Shown here: positions 15,704-24,404 of the stretch, piece by piece
How positions within the stretch are numbered: the stretch's first letter is position 1
Layout: every line of letters begins with the position of its first letter
NCBI RefSeq assembly: GCF_009649845.1
Contig: NZ_WJIE01000005.1
Span: forward strand, 682,001 to 746,000
Direction of reading: 5' to 3'
DNA length: 64,000 nucleotides
From: Polyangium spumosum
GTDB taxonomy: Bacteria > Myxococcota_A > Polyangia > Polyangiales > Polyangiaceae
Notes under the pieces: generated by a model
Seen by the model: the letters and a program-made list of their open reading frames with translations, nothing else
What the model was told of the DNA's origin: nothing
Databases searched by the model: none
Translations under genes and position numbers: made by a program

Positions 15704-17160
15704 AGGCGCCCGCTCAAGGCCGCCATCGGCACGCCCGCCCCCGGATGGGCGGCTCCCCCCGCCAGGTAGAGCCCCCGGATCTTCGTGCGGGACGCCGCCC
15801 GGACGAACGGGGACTTCCACCCGTGTGAAGCCGGACCGTAAAGCGCCCCCCCCGTCCCCGGGAACAGGCGGTCGAAATCGCTCGGCGTCGTCACGACGGG
15901 CGGCGCCGAGAACTGCGGAAAGGAGAGACCCGCCCGCTCGAGGAGCGAGAACGCTGCTGATTCGCATTGCTTGATCTCCGAAGGGGTGAAGGCGCGCTTG
16001 TCCCCGCGGGCCGGCGCATTCACGAGGCAGAGGAACCGCTCGGGGCCGGAGGGCGCGCTGCCCCCGTCGTCGCGATCCTGGGCGCAGACATACACCGTGG
16101 GCTCTTCGGGCAGGTCTCCCCGGTCGAAGAGGTCGCGGAACTCCGCGTGATAGTCTTTCGAGAAGAATACGTTGTGGCGCGTCAGCGGATACGCCCCCTT
16201 CGCCTCCGCCACGAAGGCCCAGGTGACGGCCGAGAGCGAGCGGTCCGCGGGCGCGGGAATGGCGCGCCTGGCGGGGGTGCCGAGCATCCCCTCGAAGAGG
16301 GCCGCGGGATCCCCATTGTGGACGACGATATCGGCCTGGAGGCGCTCGCCCGACGCGAGGCGCGCGCCCGCGACGTGATCCCCCGCGACGACGAGCTCGG
16401 TGACGTGCTCGCCGCAGCGGATCGTGACGCCGAGGCGCTCGGCCACGCGCGCGAGCGCCTCGGCCACGCGGTACATGCCGCCCTCGACGAGGTAGACGCC
16501 GTCCCGCTCCACCTGGGCGATCACGTTGAGCGTGGCCGGCGCGAGGAACGGGGACGAGCCGCAATACGTCGCATAACGTCCGAAGAGCTGGCGCAGGCGC
16601 CCGTCCTGGAAAAACTCGCCGAGCGCCTTCCAGAGCGTCCGGTGGCCGTCGATGGAGAGCATGCCCTGAATGCCGAGCGAGCCCACCGCCACCATCGCCG
16701 AGGCCAGGCTCGGGCGCTCCGAGCAGAGGAAGGGCTTCTGCACGGCCTCGTAAATGCGCTGGGTGTACGCGCAAAACCTACGGTATCCGTCACCCTCGGA
16801 ACGCCCGGCGAACGCCGAGATTGCCTCGACGGACCGGTCGAGATCGGCGTACAAATCGAGGATGGGTCCCGTTCCCCAGGCGTGTCGCGCGAGGACCTCC
16901 GCGCGACGGAGGGTGAGCTCGGCGTCGAGCGAGGCCCCCGCCGCAGCAAAGACCTCCTCGAGGACCCACCGCATGGTCATGACCGTAGGGCCTGCGTCAA
17001 TGGCGCGGCCCGCCACGTCGACCTGCCGCATCTTGCCGCCCACCCTGGGCGCTCGCTCGAGGACCACGACCTCGATCCCGCGACGAGCGAGCTCCAACGC
17101 AGACACGAGGCCACCCACGCCGGCGCCGATCACCACCGCACGGCTCGTCCCATTCGCCAT
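15619..17160 (-). CDS. crtD: CrtD-type carotenoid 3,4-desaturase (second CrtI-family enzyme)
   Basis: 513 residues. It shows an FAD fold (VVIGAGVGGLVSALELARRG), GGKMRQVDVAGRAIDAGPTV and the C-terminal LAGGAAHPGAGVPMAALSGR. The segments TVMTMRWVLEEVFAAAG, LARHAWGTGPILDLYAD and AISAFAGRSEGDGYRRF are characteristic of CrtD rather than CrtI. CrtD desaturates C3-C4 of 1-hydroxy carotenoids. First gene of a leftward operon with crtC next, so hydration and desaturation of the same end are coupled. The ATG at 17160 has AGGAACGGG upstream. Divergent from crtE. Confidence 0.9.
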   Translation of the reverse strand: MANGTSRAVVIGAGVGGLVSALELARRGIEVVVLERAPRVGGKMRQVDVAGRAIDAGPTVMTMRWVLEEVFAAAGASLDAELTLRRAEVLARHAWGTGPILDLYADLDRSVEAISAFAGRSEGDGYRRFCAYTQRIYEAVQKPFLCSERPSLASAMVAVGSLGIQGMLSIDGHRTLWKALGEFFQDGRLRQLFGRYATYCGSSPFLAPATLNVIAQVERDGVYLVEGGMYRVAEALARVAERLGVTIRCGEHVTELVVAGDHVAGARLASGERLQADIVVHNGDPAALFEGMLGTPARRAIPAPADRSLSAVTWAFVAEAKGAYPLTRHNVFFSKDYHAEFRDLFDRGDLPEEPTVYVCAQDRDDGGSAPSGPERFLCLVNAPARGDKRAFTPSEIKQCESAAFSLLERAGLSFPQFSAPPVVTTPSDFDRLFPGTGGALYGPASHGWKSPFVRAASRTKIRGLYLAGGAAHPGAGVPMAALSGRLCANAVIEDLASTSRSRETVMRGGISTR

Positions 17161-17181
17161 GAGCCCGTTCCTACAACAACC

Positions 17182-17257
17182 TTGGACACCTGTCTAGAGT
17201 TTGTTCACCATGACCCACCAAACCCTTGACAAGGGTTCCACAACCGTGGACGATACC
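17182..17257. promoter_or_regulatory. crtD-crtE intergenic operator/promoters
   Basis: A perfect 17-base palindrome, AACCCTTGACAAGGGTT (17221-17237), contains a TTGACA -35 (17226-17231). Two 11-base blocks run in tandem from it, TTGACAAGGGT and TCCACAACCGT, sharing T-N-N-A-C-A-A and a final GT. A -10 could be GACGAT (17 bp away) or GATACC (20 bp). Either places the start of transcription close to the ATG at 17264. TTGGACA at 17182-17188 is another core match. Leftward, TTGGTG (complement of 17216-17221) and TAGACA (complement of 17192-17197), 18 bases apart, could serve crtD. Confidence 0.55.
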
Positions 17258-17263
17258 TCCCGC

Positions 17264-18169
17264 ATGGACGTCTCCAGTCGCGTCGAACGCGCCCTGCGCG
17301 CTGCCCTCGATCCCATGTGCGCCCCCGGCGCACCGCCCCGCCTCGCGGCCGCCGTCTATCACTCGGTCTTTCCGGCCGGCGCTCGCATTCGCCCGCAGCT
17401 CTGCCTACGCGTCGCGATGGCCTGCGGAGAGGACGTGCCCGGCCTCGCCGACGGGGTCGCCGCGGCCGTCGAGCTGATGCATTGCGCGTCGCTCGTGCAC
17501 GACGACCTGCCCTGCTTCGACGCCGCCCTGACCCGGCGCGGGCAACCTTCGACACACCGTGCGTTCGGAGAGCCACTCGCGGTGCTCGCCGGCGACCAGC
17601 TCATCACGCTCGCCTTCGAGGTCCTGGCGCGCTCCTCGGCCTCGGCCCCGATGCGGCTCGGCAAGCTCGTCACCACGGTCGGCCGAGGCGTGGGCATGCC
17701 CTACGGGATCATCGCGGGCCAGGGCTGGGAGAGCGAGGCGAACATCCCCGCGACCCTCTACCGGAGGGCCAAGACCGGCGCGCTCTTCGAGGCCGCCGCG
17801 GTGGGCGGCGCCCTCGCCTCCGGCGTCGATGCGGAGGAGGCGGAGGCCTGGCGCGGGTTCGGGCAGCGGATCGGCGAGGCGTACCAGATCGCCGACGACA
17901 TGCTCGACGTGCTCAGCGACGCGGCGAGCGCGGGCAAACCCGTGGGCCGCGACGCCGCGCTCGGGAGGCCAAACGCGGCGTGTGACCTCGGCCTCGGCGC
18001 CTCCACGCACCTCTTCGAACAGCTCGTCGAGGCCGCGATCCTTTCGATCCCCGATTGCCCGGGCCGCGAGGACCTCTCGCGCTGGGCCACGCAGGTCGTC
18101 GACCGCATCCGCCGCCGCGCCCACGTCGCCGTGTCGCAATCCTCGCAGGGCGAGCAGCCCGAGGTCTGA
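17264..18169 (+). CDS. crtE: Geranylgeranyl diphosphate synthase CrtE
   Basis: 301 residues from ATG 17264. This start is preferred because it lies just after the predicted promoter and begins a normal helix (MDVSSRVERALRAAL). An ATG at 17210 or TTG at 17201 would add an atypical 18-21 residues lying within the operator. The first Asp-rich motif is DDLPCFD (D80, D81, D86), the bacterial DDx4D form, followed by RRGQPSTH; the second is ADDMLD. It makes the C20 substrate for phytoene synthase from IPP and allylic diphosphates. Its end abuts the convergent histidine kinase gene with no gap. Confidence 0.92.
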   Translation: MDVSSRVERALRAALDPMCAPGAPPRLAAAVYHSVFPAGARIRPQLCLRVAMACGEDVPGLADGVAAAVELMHCASLVHDDLPCFDAALTRRGQPSTHRAFGEPLAVLAGDQLITLAFEVLARSSASAPMRLGKLVTTVGRGVGMPYGIIAGQGWESEANIPATLYRRAKTGALFEAAAVGGALASGVDAEEAEAWRGFGQRIGEAYQIADDMLDVLSDAASAGKPVGRDAALGRPNAACDLGLGASTHLFEQLVEAAILSIPDCPGREDLSRWATQVVDRIRRRAHVAVSQSSQGEQPEV

Positions 18170-19774
18170 TCATCCCACCGCGGCGGCCCCCGCGAGCGGC
18201 AGCCTCGCCTCGCCGCGCAGCGCCGGGACCCGCAGCACGAACACGCTGCCCATGCCGTCCTCGGTGACGGGGCTCTGCACCTCGATGCTGCCGCCGTGGC
18301 TCTCGGCGATGTGCTTGACGAGCGCGAGCCCGATGCCGCTGCCGCGGATGCGCTGCTCGCCCGCGCGGCGGCCCCGCACGAAGCGCTCGAAGATCCGCTC
18401 CTGCTCCTCGGGGTCGATGCCGGGCCCGCGATCACTCACGCGCACGACGACCGCGCCCTGCTCGGCGGCGACGTCGACGTCCACGCGGCCGCCGTCCTTC
18501 GCGTACTTGAAGGCGTTGTCGAGCAGGTTGATGATCGCGAGCTCGATCGCGCGCGCGTCGATCATGGCCTCGGGCAGCGCCTCGGCGCAGACGAGGTGCA
18601 CCACGATCCCGTCGCGCTCGGCGCGGTAGCGGTAGACGTCCACGGCGCGGCCGACGACGTCCTCGACCTTGCCGCGGGCGAACTCGTACGCGGCCTTGCC
18701 CCGCTCGACCTTGGCGAAATCGAGGACGTTCTCGATCAGCGCCGTGAGCCTCTCGCTCTCGCTCACGATGATCTGCAGGTACTGCCTCCGCTTGTCCTCG
18801 GTCGCGACGCGATCGGCGAGCAGGATCTCCCCGAACATGCGGACGAGCGCGAGCGGCGTCTTCAACTCGTGCGAGACGTTCGCCACGAAGTCGCTCTTCA
18901 GCGCGGCGAGCCTGCGCTCCTTGATCGAGGCGAAGATGATGATCGTCACGCCGACGAGCACGACGATCGCCGCGAAGCCGACCATGCCGAGCTCGACCAA
19001 ACGCTGGCGCTCGACCTTGTCGCCGAGGTCGTCGGCGCTCGTGAGCGCCATCTGGAGCCGCCAGTTGTAGAGCGTGGTCGGGAAGGGCCGGCCGACGGTG
19101 AACTCGCCGCCCTTGATCGGCGGTCCGAAGACGATGCGGCCCTCCTCGTCGATCACGTTCATGCGGCTGTTGCCGCGATCGAGGTCGCGGTAGAGCCGCG
19201 GGAAGACGTCGTGCACGAGGCGCGGCACGTCGTGCCAGGCGACGACGAGGTACCGTCGCCCCGCGTAGGCGCGCTGCCAGTAGCTGATCAGGATGCTCTG
19301 CTGATCGATCACCTGGTGCAGGTGCCGCAGCTCCTCCGTGTTGCCCTCGAAGTTCAGGCTGGAGAGCAGCCGGCCGTGGAGCAGCCTCCGGAACGCGTCG
19401 TCCTCGCGGCCCGGCGCGCGCGAGGCGAAGGCGAGCACGTCGCGCGCGTCGTGGCTCAGGTCGAGCACCAGGATCGCGCGCACCGTGGGCGTCTCGCGCG
19501 AGGCCGTGGGCAACCAGCGGCGCGCGATCGTCGTCAGGTTCGCGATGTCGACGTGCGCGGCGACGACGTTGTCCTGGTTGATGATGAGCTTGTCGAGGCG
19601 GTCGACGCGCTCGTCGGCGAGCGTGAGCGTCGCGTCGAAGACCGTCTGCTGGCGGGCCTTCTCGATCTGCAGCGTGGTGCGGAGCGCGATGCCGCCGAGC
19701 ACGAGCACGGCGAACACGATCGAGGGGACGATCGCGAAGTAGAGCAGCCGTTCGCGCCGCCTTCGTCGCTGCAT
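18170..19774 (-). CDS. Membrane sensor histidine kinase
   Basis: 534 residues. TM1 at about 11-32 (FAIVPSIVFAVLVLGGIAL), a roughly 230-residue extracytoplasmic sensor region, TM2 at about 265-288, then a HisKA domain (VSHELKTPLALVRMFGEILL, phospho-acceptor His in the H-box) and a HATPase domain. The N-box is INLLDNAFKYAK, G1 is DRGPGID, G2 is GSGIGLALVKHI. No HAMP domain is obvious between TM2 and HisKA. No response regulator gene lies next to it, so it is an orphan kinase, common in myxobacteria. The signal is unknown. Confidence 0.92.
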   Translation of the reverse strand: MQRRRRRERLLYFAIVPSIVFAVLVLGGIALRTTLQIEKARQQTVFDATLTLADERVDRLDKLIINQDNVVAAHVDIANLTTIARRWLPTASRETPTVRAILVLDLSHDARDVLAFASRAPGREDDAFRRLLHGRLLSSLNFEGNTEELRHLHQVIDQQSILISYWQRAYAGRRYLVVAWHDVPRLVHDVFPRLYRDLDRGNSRMNVIDEEGRIVFGPPIKGGEFTVGRPFPTTLYNWRLQMALTSADDLGDKVERQRLVELGMVGFAAIVVLVGVTIIIFASIKERRLAALKSDFVANVSHELKTPLALVRMFGEILLADRVATEDKRRQYLQIIVSESERLTALIENVLDFAKVERGKAAYEFARGKVEDVVGRAVDVYRYRAERDGIVVHLVCAEALPEAMIDARAIELAIINLLDNAFKYAKDGGRVDVDVAAEQGAVVVRVSDRGPGIDPEEQERIFERFVRGRRAGEQRIRGSGIGLALVKHIAESHGGSIEVQSPVTEDGMGSVFVLRVPALRGEARLPLAGAAAVG

Positions 19775-19804
19775 GCCGGGCCCGCGCCTCCCCTCGCGGC
19801 GCGG

Positions 19805-21151
19805 CTAACGCGCCGCCTTGTTCGCCGTCGCCCGGATCCGCTCGGGATCGAGCACGACGCCCTGGATGCCGAGGAACTCGGCGAGCTCCTTGCCGACGTA
19901 GGTGAGCGCGTTGCCCTCGACCATCCCGTAACGACCGCCGCCGGTGGGGTTGACGATCTCGATGAGCCCGAGCGTCTTGCCGCCGCCGATGGCGGGCGCG
20001 ACGGCGATGCTCTTCGGGTCGACGCCGAAGGCCTTCCAGCGCGCGTCGACGGCGCGTGGATCACGCTGCGCGTCGCTGATGACGAGGGCCTTCTTGCTGG
20101 CGATGGCGGCCTGCGCGAGGCCCGTCCGATCCGGCATACGCGCGAGCAGCCTGTCATGCTTGCCGCCCTTCTGCCGCACGAGGACGAGCTCGCGCTTCTC
20201 GGGATCGTGGAGCCACACGAGGATGAGCTCGCTCGGGAGCTGCTCGGCGAGGATCGAGACCACGAAGTCCGCGCCTTCGAGCGCGTCGCTCAGGAAGTGC
20301 AGATCGGTCGAGGCGCCTTCGAGCTCCTTCATGAGCTCGTCGGCCGAGCGAACCCGCGCCTTGGGCGGCGGCGAGGATTTCGTCTTGGCCGTCGGGGGCA
20401 CGGAGGGCGCCTTGAGCGCGGGGTTCGAGCCGGCCGGCGCGCGCGGCGGCGGCGTCGAAGGTGAACGGGCGGGCGGCGTCGAGGCGGCGCGTGGCGCGGG
20501 CGCGGGCGCGGGCTTGCTCGGCTGCTGCGGCGGCTGGATCTCCGGGTCGCCGCGCCAGTCCTTCCACTGCAACGTCACGAGCGGCGCGCGCTTGGGCTTG
20601 CCTTCGAAGGCGTGATCGAAGACCGCGAGGTTCACGAGCCTGCCCTCGACGCCGTCGAGCGCCTTCTTCACGGCCTCGAACCGCTCCTGCGCGACGCGCC
20701 TCGCCGCGTCGACCGACGTCCCCTCGGGCACGACGTACACGTACTCGCGGTACGTCAGCGGCGACTCCTCCGTCGCGTTCACCTCGCGGCTCGTGAGCAC
20801 GCGCAGGGCCGCGGCGGCGGGCGCGGGCGTCACGCGGGGCGGGGCGGCGACGCGCGGGGGCGCGGCGGCGGCGGCGCGGGCCTTCGGCGCCTCGGCGGCG
20901 GCCTTCCCGCCGGCCGAGAGCGCGGCGTCGTCCGGCGCTTTGCGCACCACGTACCGGAGCTTCTTCACCGGGTCGACGGCCTTGTACCCGTCGTCGAGAA
21001 GCTCGATCGAGAAGCTGCCGAGCGACCCATCGTCGCCGCGGAGCGCGCGCGCCTTCTGGAGCGCGGGCTGCCACTGCGGTGCCTCCACGGTGAGCTTCAC
21101 CGGAGGTTCGGCGGAGGCCCCGGCCGACGAGATTTCCACGAACCAGCGCAT
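19805..21151 (-). CDS. GAF domain protein with long disordered linker
   Basis: 448 residues, no signal peptide. The N-terminal 70 residues (MRWFVEISSAGASAEPPVKL to LRYVVRKAP) form a small globular unit. Ala/Pro-rich linkers at about 75-115 and 215-255 flank a middle beta-rich domain (TYREYVYVVPEGTSVDAARR). The C-terminal 160 residues match a GAF domain (HFLSDALEGADFVVSILAEQ, KALVISDAQRDPRAVD, KTLGLIEIVNPTGGGRYG). GAF domains bind small ligands or serve as dimerisation units. No output domain is present. 30 bases separate it from the histidine kinase gene on the same strand, so it could modulate that kinase. Confidence 0.75.
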   Translation of the reverse strand: MRWFVEISSAGASAEPPVKLTVEAPQWQPALQKARALRGDDGSLGSFSIELLDDGYKAVDPVKKLRYVVRKAPDDAALSAGGKAAAEAPKARAAAAAPPRVAAPPRVTPAPAAAALRVLTSREVNATEESPLTYREYVYVVPEGTSVDAARRVAQERFEAVKKALDGVEGRLVNLAVFDHAFEGKPKRAPLVTLQWKDWRGDPEIQPPQQPSKPAPAPAPRAASTPPARSPSTPPPRAPAGSNPALKAPSVPPTAKTKSSPPPKARVRSADELMKELEGASTDLHFLSDALEGADFVVSILAEQLPSELILVWLHDPEKRELVLVRQKGGKHDRLLARMPDRTGLAQAAIASKKALVISDAQRDPRAVDARWKAFGVDPKSIAVAPAIGGGKTLGLIEIVNPTGGGRYGMVEGNALTYVGKELAEFLGIQGVVLDPERIRATANKAAR

Positions 21152-21336
21152 CGGTCGTCCATTCGGCGTCGGCGCCTTCCGCGACGCTCGAACGCGGTTC
21201 TTTTCTACAGGTGTGTCCCGGGCTGGTCAACGCGCGCGCCCCTGGAATTCCCGGCGAGCTGGTCTTTGCCGGCCCCGTGCGTCGCGGCGAGGTCTCGCGT
21301 GGGCCGGGGCGGGGAATCGTGTAAGAAGAGTCCCCC

Positions 21337-23532
21337 GTGGCCGCCACACTGGACAAAGACGAAGCTCCACCTTCCTCTGGGGCCCGGAGACACGAAGGCG
21401 CGGAGGGTCCTCGGCTCTGGGGCCGGATCCTCGAGAACTGGCCTGCGATCGACGGCGTGCTCTACCCCGTCTTCGCCTCGGCCACGGTCCTCTACGCGGC
21501 CACCGTGTTCTACGGGTACATGCACGTGCAGACGCGCGGCGGCTGGTCGGCGCCGCTCGACGACGTCTTCATCCACTTCGACTACGCGCGCGCCGCGGCC
21601 CGGGGCTTTCCCTTCCAGTGGTCCGAGGGCAACGGCTTCTCGAGCGGCAACACGAGCCTGCTCTACCCGTTCACGCTCTCGCTCGGCTACCTGCTCGGCT
21701 TCCGCAGCCTCGACCTCATGGCGTGGGCGGCCTTCGTCGCTTGTGTCTCCACCACGTTTTTCCTCGTCGCCGCCGGACGCTTGACCGAGCCGCTCGGGCG
21801 CGCCGCGAAGTACCTCTTGCCTCCGGCCGTGCTCTCGCTCGGCGCCCTCGACTGGTCGCTCTTCAGCGGCATGGAGAACGCCTTCCACCTCGGCGTCTGG
21901 GCGCTCGTGCTCCTGCCCGTGCTCTCGATCGCCAGGGCCCCCGACGACCCGAGCGCCGTGCGCCGCAGCGGCCTCCTCGCGGGCCTCGCGGGCGCGCTCC
22001 TCTACGCGACGCGGCCCGAGTCGGTCGTTTGTATCGCAACGTTCGCCCTCTACGCCGCGCTCGCCGTGCGTCGGCACCTCGGGCTCCGCGCTGCGCTCGC
22101 GACGCTCCTCCGCGTGGGCGTGCCGGGCGCGATCGCGGCGGCGGCGCAGGCCGTGGCGAACCGCGTCTTCACCGGCGAATGGGCGGCGGCGGGCGCGATC
22201 GTCAAGCTCGTCGTCAACCACCCCTACATGAACGGGGAGCAGAAGCTCGACGAGTACCTCTCGCACCTGAAGTACGCCGTCCTGCGCAACACCCAGCACC
22301 ACTTCGCCGACTGGATCCCTGGCCAGAACCTCCCCTGGGGCTGGCTCGTCCCGCTCGTCGCGTTGATCCCCTTCTTCTCCCGCAAGACCCGCGCGATCGC
22401 CGCGCTCCTCTGGGCCCAGGTCGCGGGCTGGCTCGTGCTCGTCGCGCTGAACGGCCAGGTCCGCTGGCAGAACGAGCGCTACACGATGAGCGCCGTCGCG
22501 TGGCTGCTCGTGCTCGCCGCGATGGGCCTCGGCTTGCTCGTCATGCCGGCGATCGAGGCGACGCGGCGCGCGCGTGGCCTCTTCGTGCTTCGTGTCCTCG
22601 TCGCGTGTGGCGTCGTCGTCGTCTACGGCTTGAACCAGGCGCCGAACATGCGCGACCAGATCTGGTTCTTCGGCCGCGCGAGCCGCAACATCCGCGACCA
22701 GCACGTCGTCGCTGGCAAGGTCCTCGCCGAGCGCCGGGCGAAGCGCGTGCTCGTCGGCGACGCGGGCGCGTTGATCTACGCCTCGGACTTGCCTGGCATC
22801 GACCTCATCGGCCTCGGCGGCTACCACGACCTGCCCTTCGCGCGTGCCGGCGTGAACGGCCTCGGCGCGCAGATCGAGCTGCTCGAGCGCATCCCGCCCC
22901 AGGACAGACCCGACTACATGGCCCTCTACCCGACGTGGTGGGGCGACCTCCCTGCCCTCTTCGGCCGCCGCCTCGTCGGCGTGCCCGTCGTCGGCAACGT
23001 GATCTGCGGCGGCGCGGAGAAGGTCATCTACAGGGCCGACTGGAGCGCGCTCGACCGGAGCGGCTGGCCGCGGACGCGGCGTGACGGCGAGCGGATCGTC
23101 GACGAGCTCGACGTGGCGGACCTCGTCAGCGAGAAGGCGCACGGCTACAACTTCCCGCGCCCGGGCATGGGTTACGTGGTGCACCGCGTCCTGCCCGAGC
23201 CCGGCCAGAAGGTGCGCGAGCTCTTCGACGCCGGCCGCATCGTCCCGCATGGCCAGGCCGAGCTCGCGAAGCTCGCCGCGCCGAAGCGAGGAGGCCGCCT
23301 CGTCGTGCGTACGGTCGCGGGCCGACAGATCGCGGCCGAGGTCCGGGCCGACGGCCGCCTGCTCGGCAAGCTCGAAGCGCGCCCCGGTCCCACCTGGACC
23401 GAGCCGAGCATCGAGCTACCGGCGGACCTCCCGCCGCATTTCCAGCTCTCGATCACGCCGGTCGAGGGTGAATGGATCACCTACCACGTATGGGTGCTCG
23501 AGAGCGACGGCGGGCCGTCGGCGGGGCGATGA
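21337..23532 (+). CDS. Polytopic membrane protein, GT-C glycosyltransferase-like
   Basis: 731 residues from a GTG with AAGAAGAG upstream. The first half has about nine to ten hydrophobic helices. A conserved-looking acidic loop after TM1 (APLDDVFIHFDYARA) resembles the first extracytoplasmic loop of GT-C enzymes, where an Asp pair binds metal and the lipid-linked donor. The C-terminal part from about residue 465 is a soluble periplasmic domain (VLVGDAGALIYASDLPGIDLIG). A similar layout occurs at 27133-29247. It overlaps the following lipoprotein gene by 4 bases. Sugar and acceptor unknown. Confidence 0.7.
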   Translation: MAATLDKDEAPPSSGARRHEGAEGPRLWGRILENWPAIDGVLYPVFASATVLYAATVFYGYMHVQTRGGWSAPLDDVFIHFDYARAAARGFPFQWSEGNGFSSGNTSLLYPFTLSLGYLLGFRSLDLMAWAAFVACVSTTFFLVAAGRLTEPLGRAAKYLLPPAVLSLGALDWSLFSGMENAFHLGVWALVLLPVLSIARAPDDPSAVRRSGLLAGLAGALLYATRPESVVCIATFALYAALAVRRHLGLRAALATLLRVGVPGAIAAAAQAVANRVFTGEWAAAGAIVKLVVNHPYMNGEQKLDEYLSHLKYAVLRNTQHHFADWIPGQNLPWGWLVPLVALIPFFSRKTRAIAALLWAQVAGWLVLVALNGQVRWQNERYTMSAVAWLLVLAAMGLGLLVMPAIEATRRARGLFVLRVLVACGVVVVYGLNQAPNMRDQIWFFGRASRNIRDQHVVAGKVLAERRAKRVLVGDAGALIYASDLPGIDLIGLGGYHDLPFARAGVNGLGAQIELLERIPPQDRPDYMALYPTWWGDLPALFGRRLVGVPVVGNVICGGAEKVIYRADWSALDRSGWPRTRRDGERIVDELDVADLVSEKAHGYNFPRPGMGYVVHRVLPEPGQKVRELFDAGRIVPHGQAELAKLAAPKRGGRLVVRTVAGRQIAAEVRADGRLLGKLEARPGPTWTEPSIELPADLPPHFQLSITPVEGEWITYHVWVLESDGGPSAGR

Positions 23533-24404
23533 TGCGATTGTCGACGAGGCTCTTGCTCGGGTCCTCCTTTGTGGTCGGCCTGATGGGCTGCGGCCGAACG
23601 GACGCGGAGAATGCGCGCCGGGCTGCGGTGACGCCGCGGGGCGCGCGATTGGTCTCGATTCCTGGGGCGACGTTTTCGTTCCGCGAGACCATGTCGCTGG
23701 GGCGGACGCCGGTCACGGTGAAGCCGTTCCAGATCGAAGCGACGGAGGTGACGGTCTCGGCCTACGCGGCGTGTGTCGGCGCGCGTGCGTGCGCGGCGCC
23801 CGTGCCGTTCGAGCCGACGTGCAACTGGGGCAAGGCTGGGCGGGGGGATCACCCGATCAACTGCGTGAGCCCGGAGGAAGCGGAGGCGTATTGCCAGTGG
23901 AATGGTGGTCGCCGTCTGCCGACGATTTACGAGGCGTACTGGGCGGCGCTCGGCGATGCACGGATGAGCGAAGCGGAGCGGATGGGGGAGCGGCACCGGA
24001 CGTATCCGTGGGGCCGTGACGAGCCGGAGAAGGTCGAGCATTGCTGGCAACGGGGAGCGTTTGGCGGGACGAAGGGCGGCGCGGTCGGGCCGATCACGAG
24101 CGTCGCGCCGCCGGTGCCGGCGGATCTGGGCACGTGCCCGGTGGCGAGTTACACGGGGGAGCGAAGCCCGTTCGGGCTCTACGATACGGCGGGGAACGTG
24201 GCGGAGTTCGTGTTCGATCCGAAGCCGCGGACGTGTATCGACAGGACCGGCGAACATCCGTGCCCGCGGGGAGAGATGTTCCGCGTGACGGGAGGGTCGT
24301 GGCACGACCAGGGGATGATGGGGGATCAGTCGCCGGCGAATAACCACCCGGTCGCGCAGAGCCGGCACCCTTGGTATGGGTTTCGGTGTGTGGTGGGGGG
24401 CTAG
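23529..24404 (+). CDS. SUMF1/FGE-fold lipoprotein
   Basis: 291 residues from an ATG overlapping the stop of the previous gene. The signal MRLSTRLLLGSSFVVGLMGC ends in a lipobox. The rest is a formylglycine-generating-enzyme/sulfatase-modifying fold: IEATEVTVSAYAACV, PINCVSPEEAEAYCQW, GGRRLPTIYEAYWAALG, YDTAGNVAEFVFD, VTGGSW and the final WYGFRCV. Many cysteines suggest disulfides. In myxobacteria most such lipoproteins lack demonstrated FGE activity and may bind partners at the outer membrane. No sulfatase gene is nearby. Coupled to the GT-C-like protein upstream. Confidence 0.85.
   Translation: MMRLSTRLLLGSSFVVGLMGCGRTDAENARRAAVTPRGARLVSIPGATFSFRETMSLGRTPVTVKPFQIEATEVTVSAYAACVGARACAAPVPFEPTCNWGKAGRGDHPINCVSPEEAEAYCQWNGGRRLPTIYEAYWAALGDARMSEAERMGERHRTYPWGRDEPEKVEHCWQRGAFGGTKGGAVGPITSVAPPVPADLGTCPVASYTGERSPFGLYDTAGNVAEFVFDPKPRTCIDRTGEHPCPRGEMFRVTGGSWHDQGMMGDQSPANNHPVAQSRHPWYGFRCVVGG

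Noticed and set aside
15704-16774. N-terminal extension of CrtC through crtD
   Set aside because: Sequence is low-complexity and antiparallel to CrtD codons; CrtC homology begins only at FDEP.
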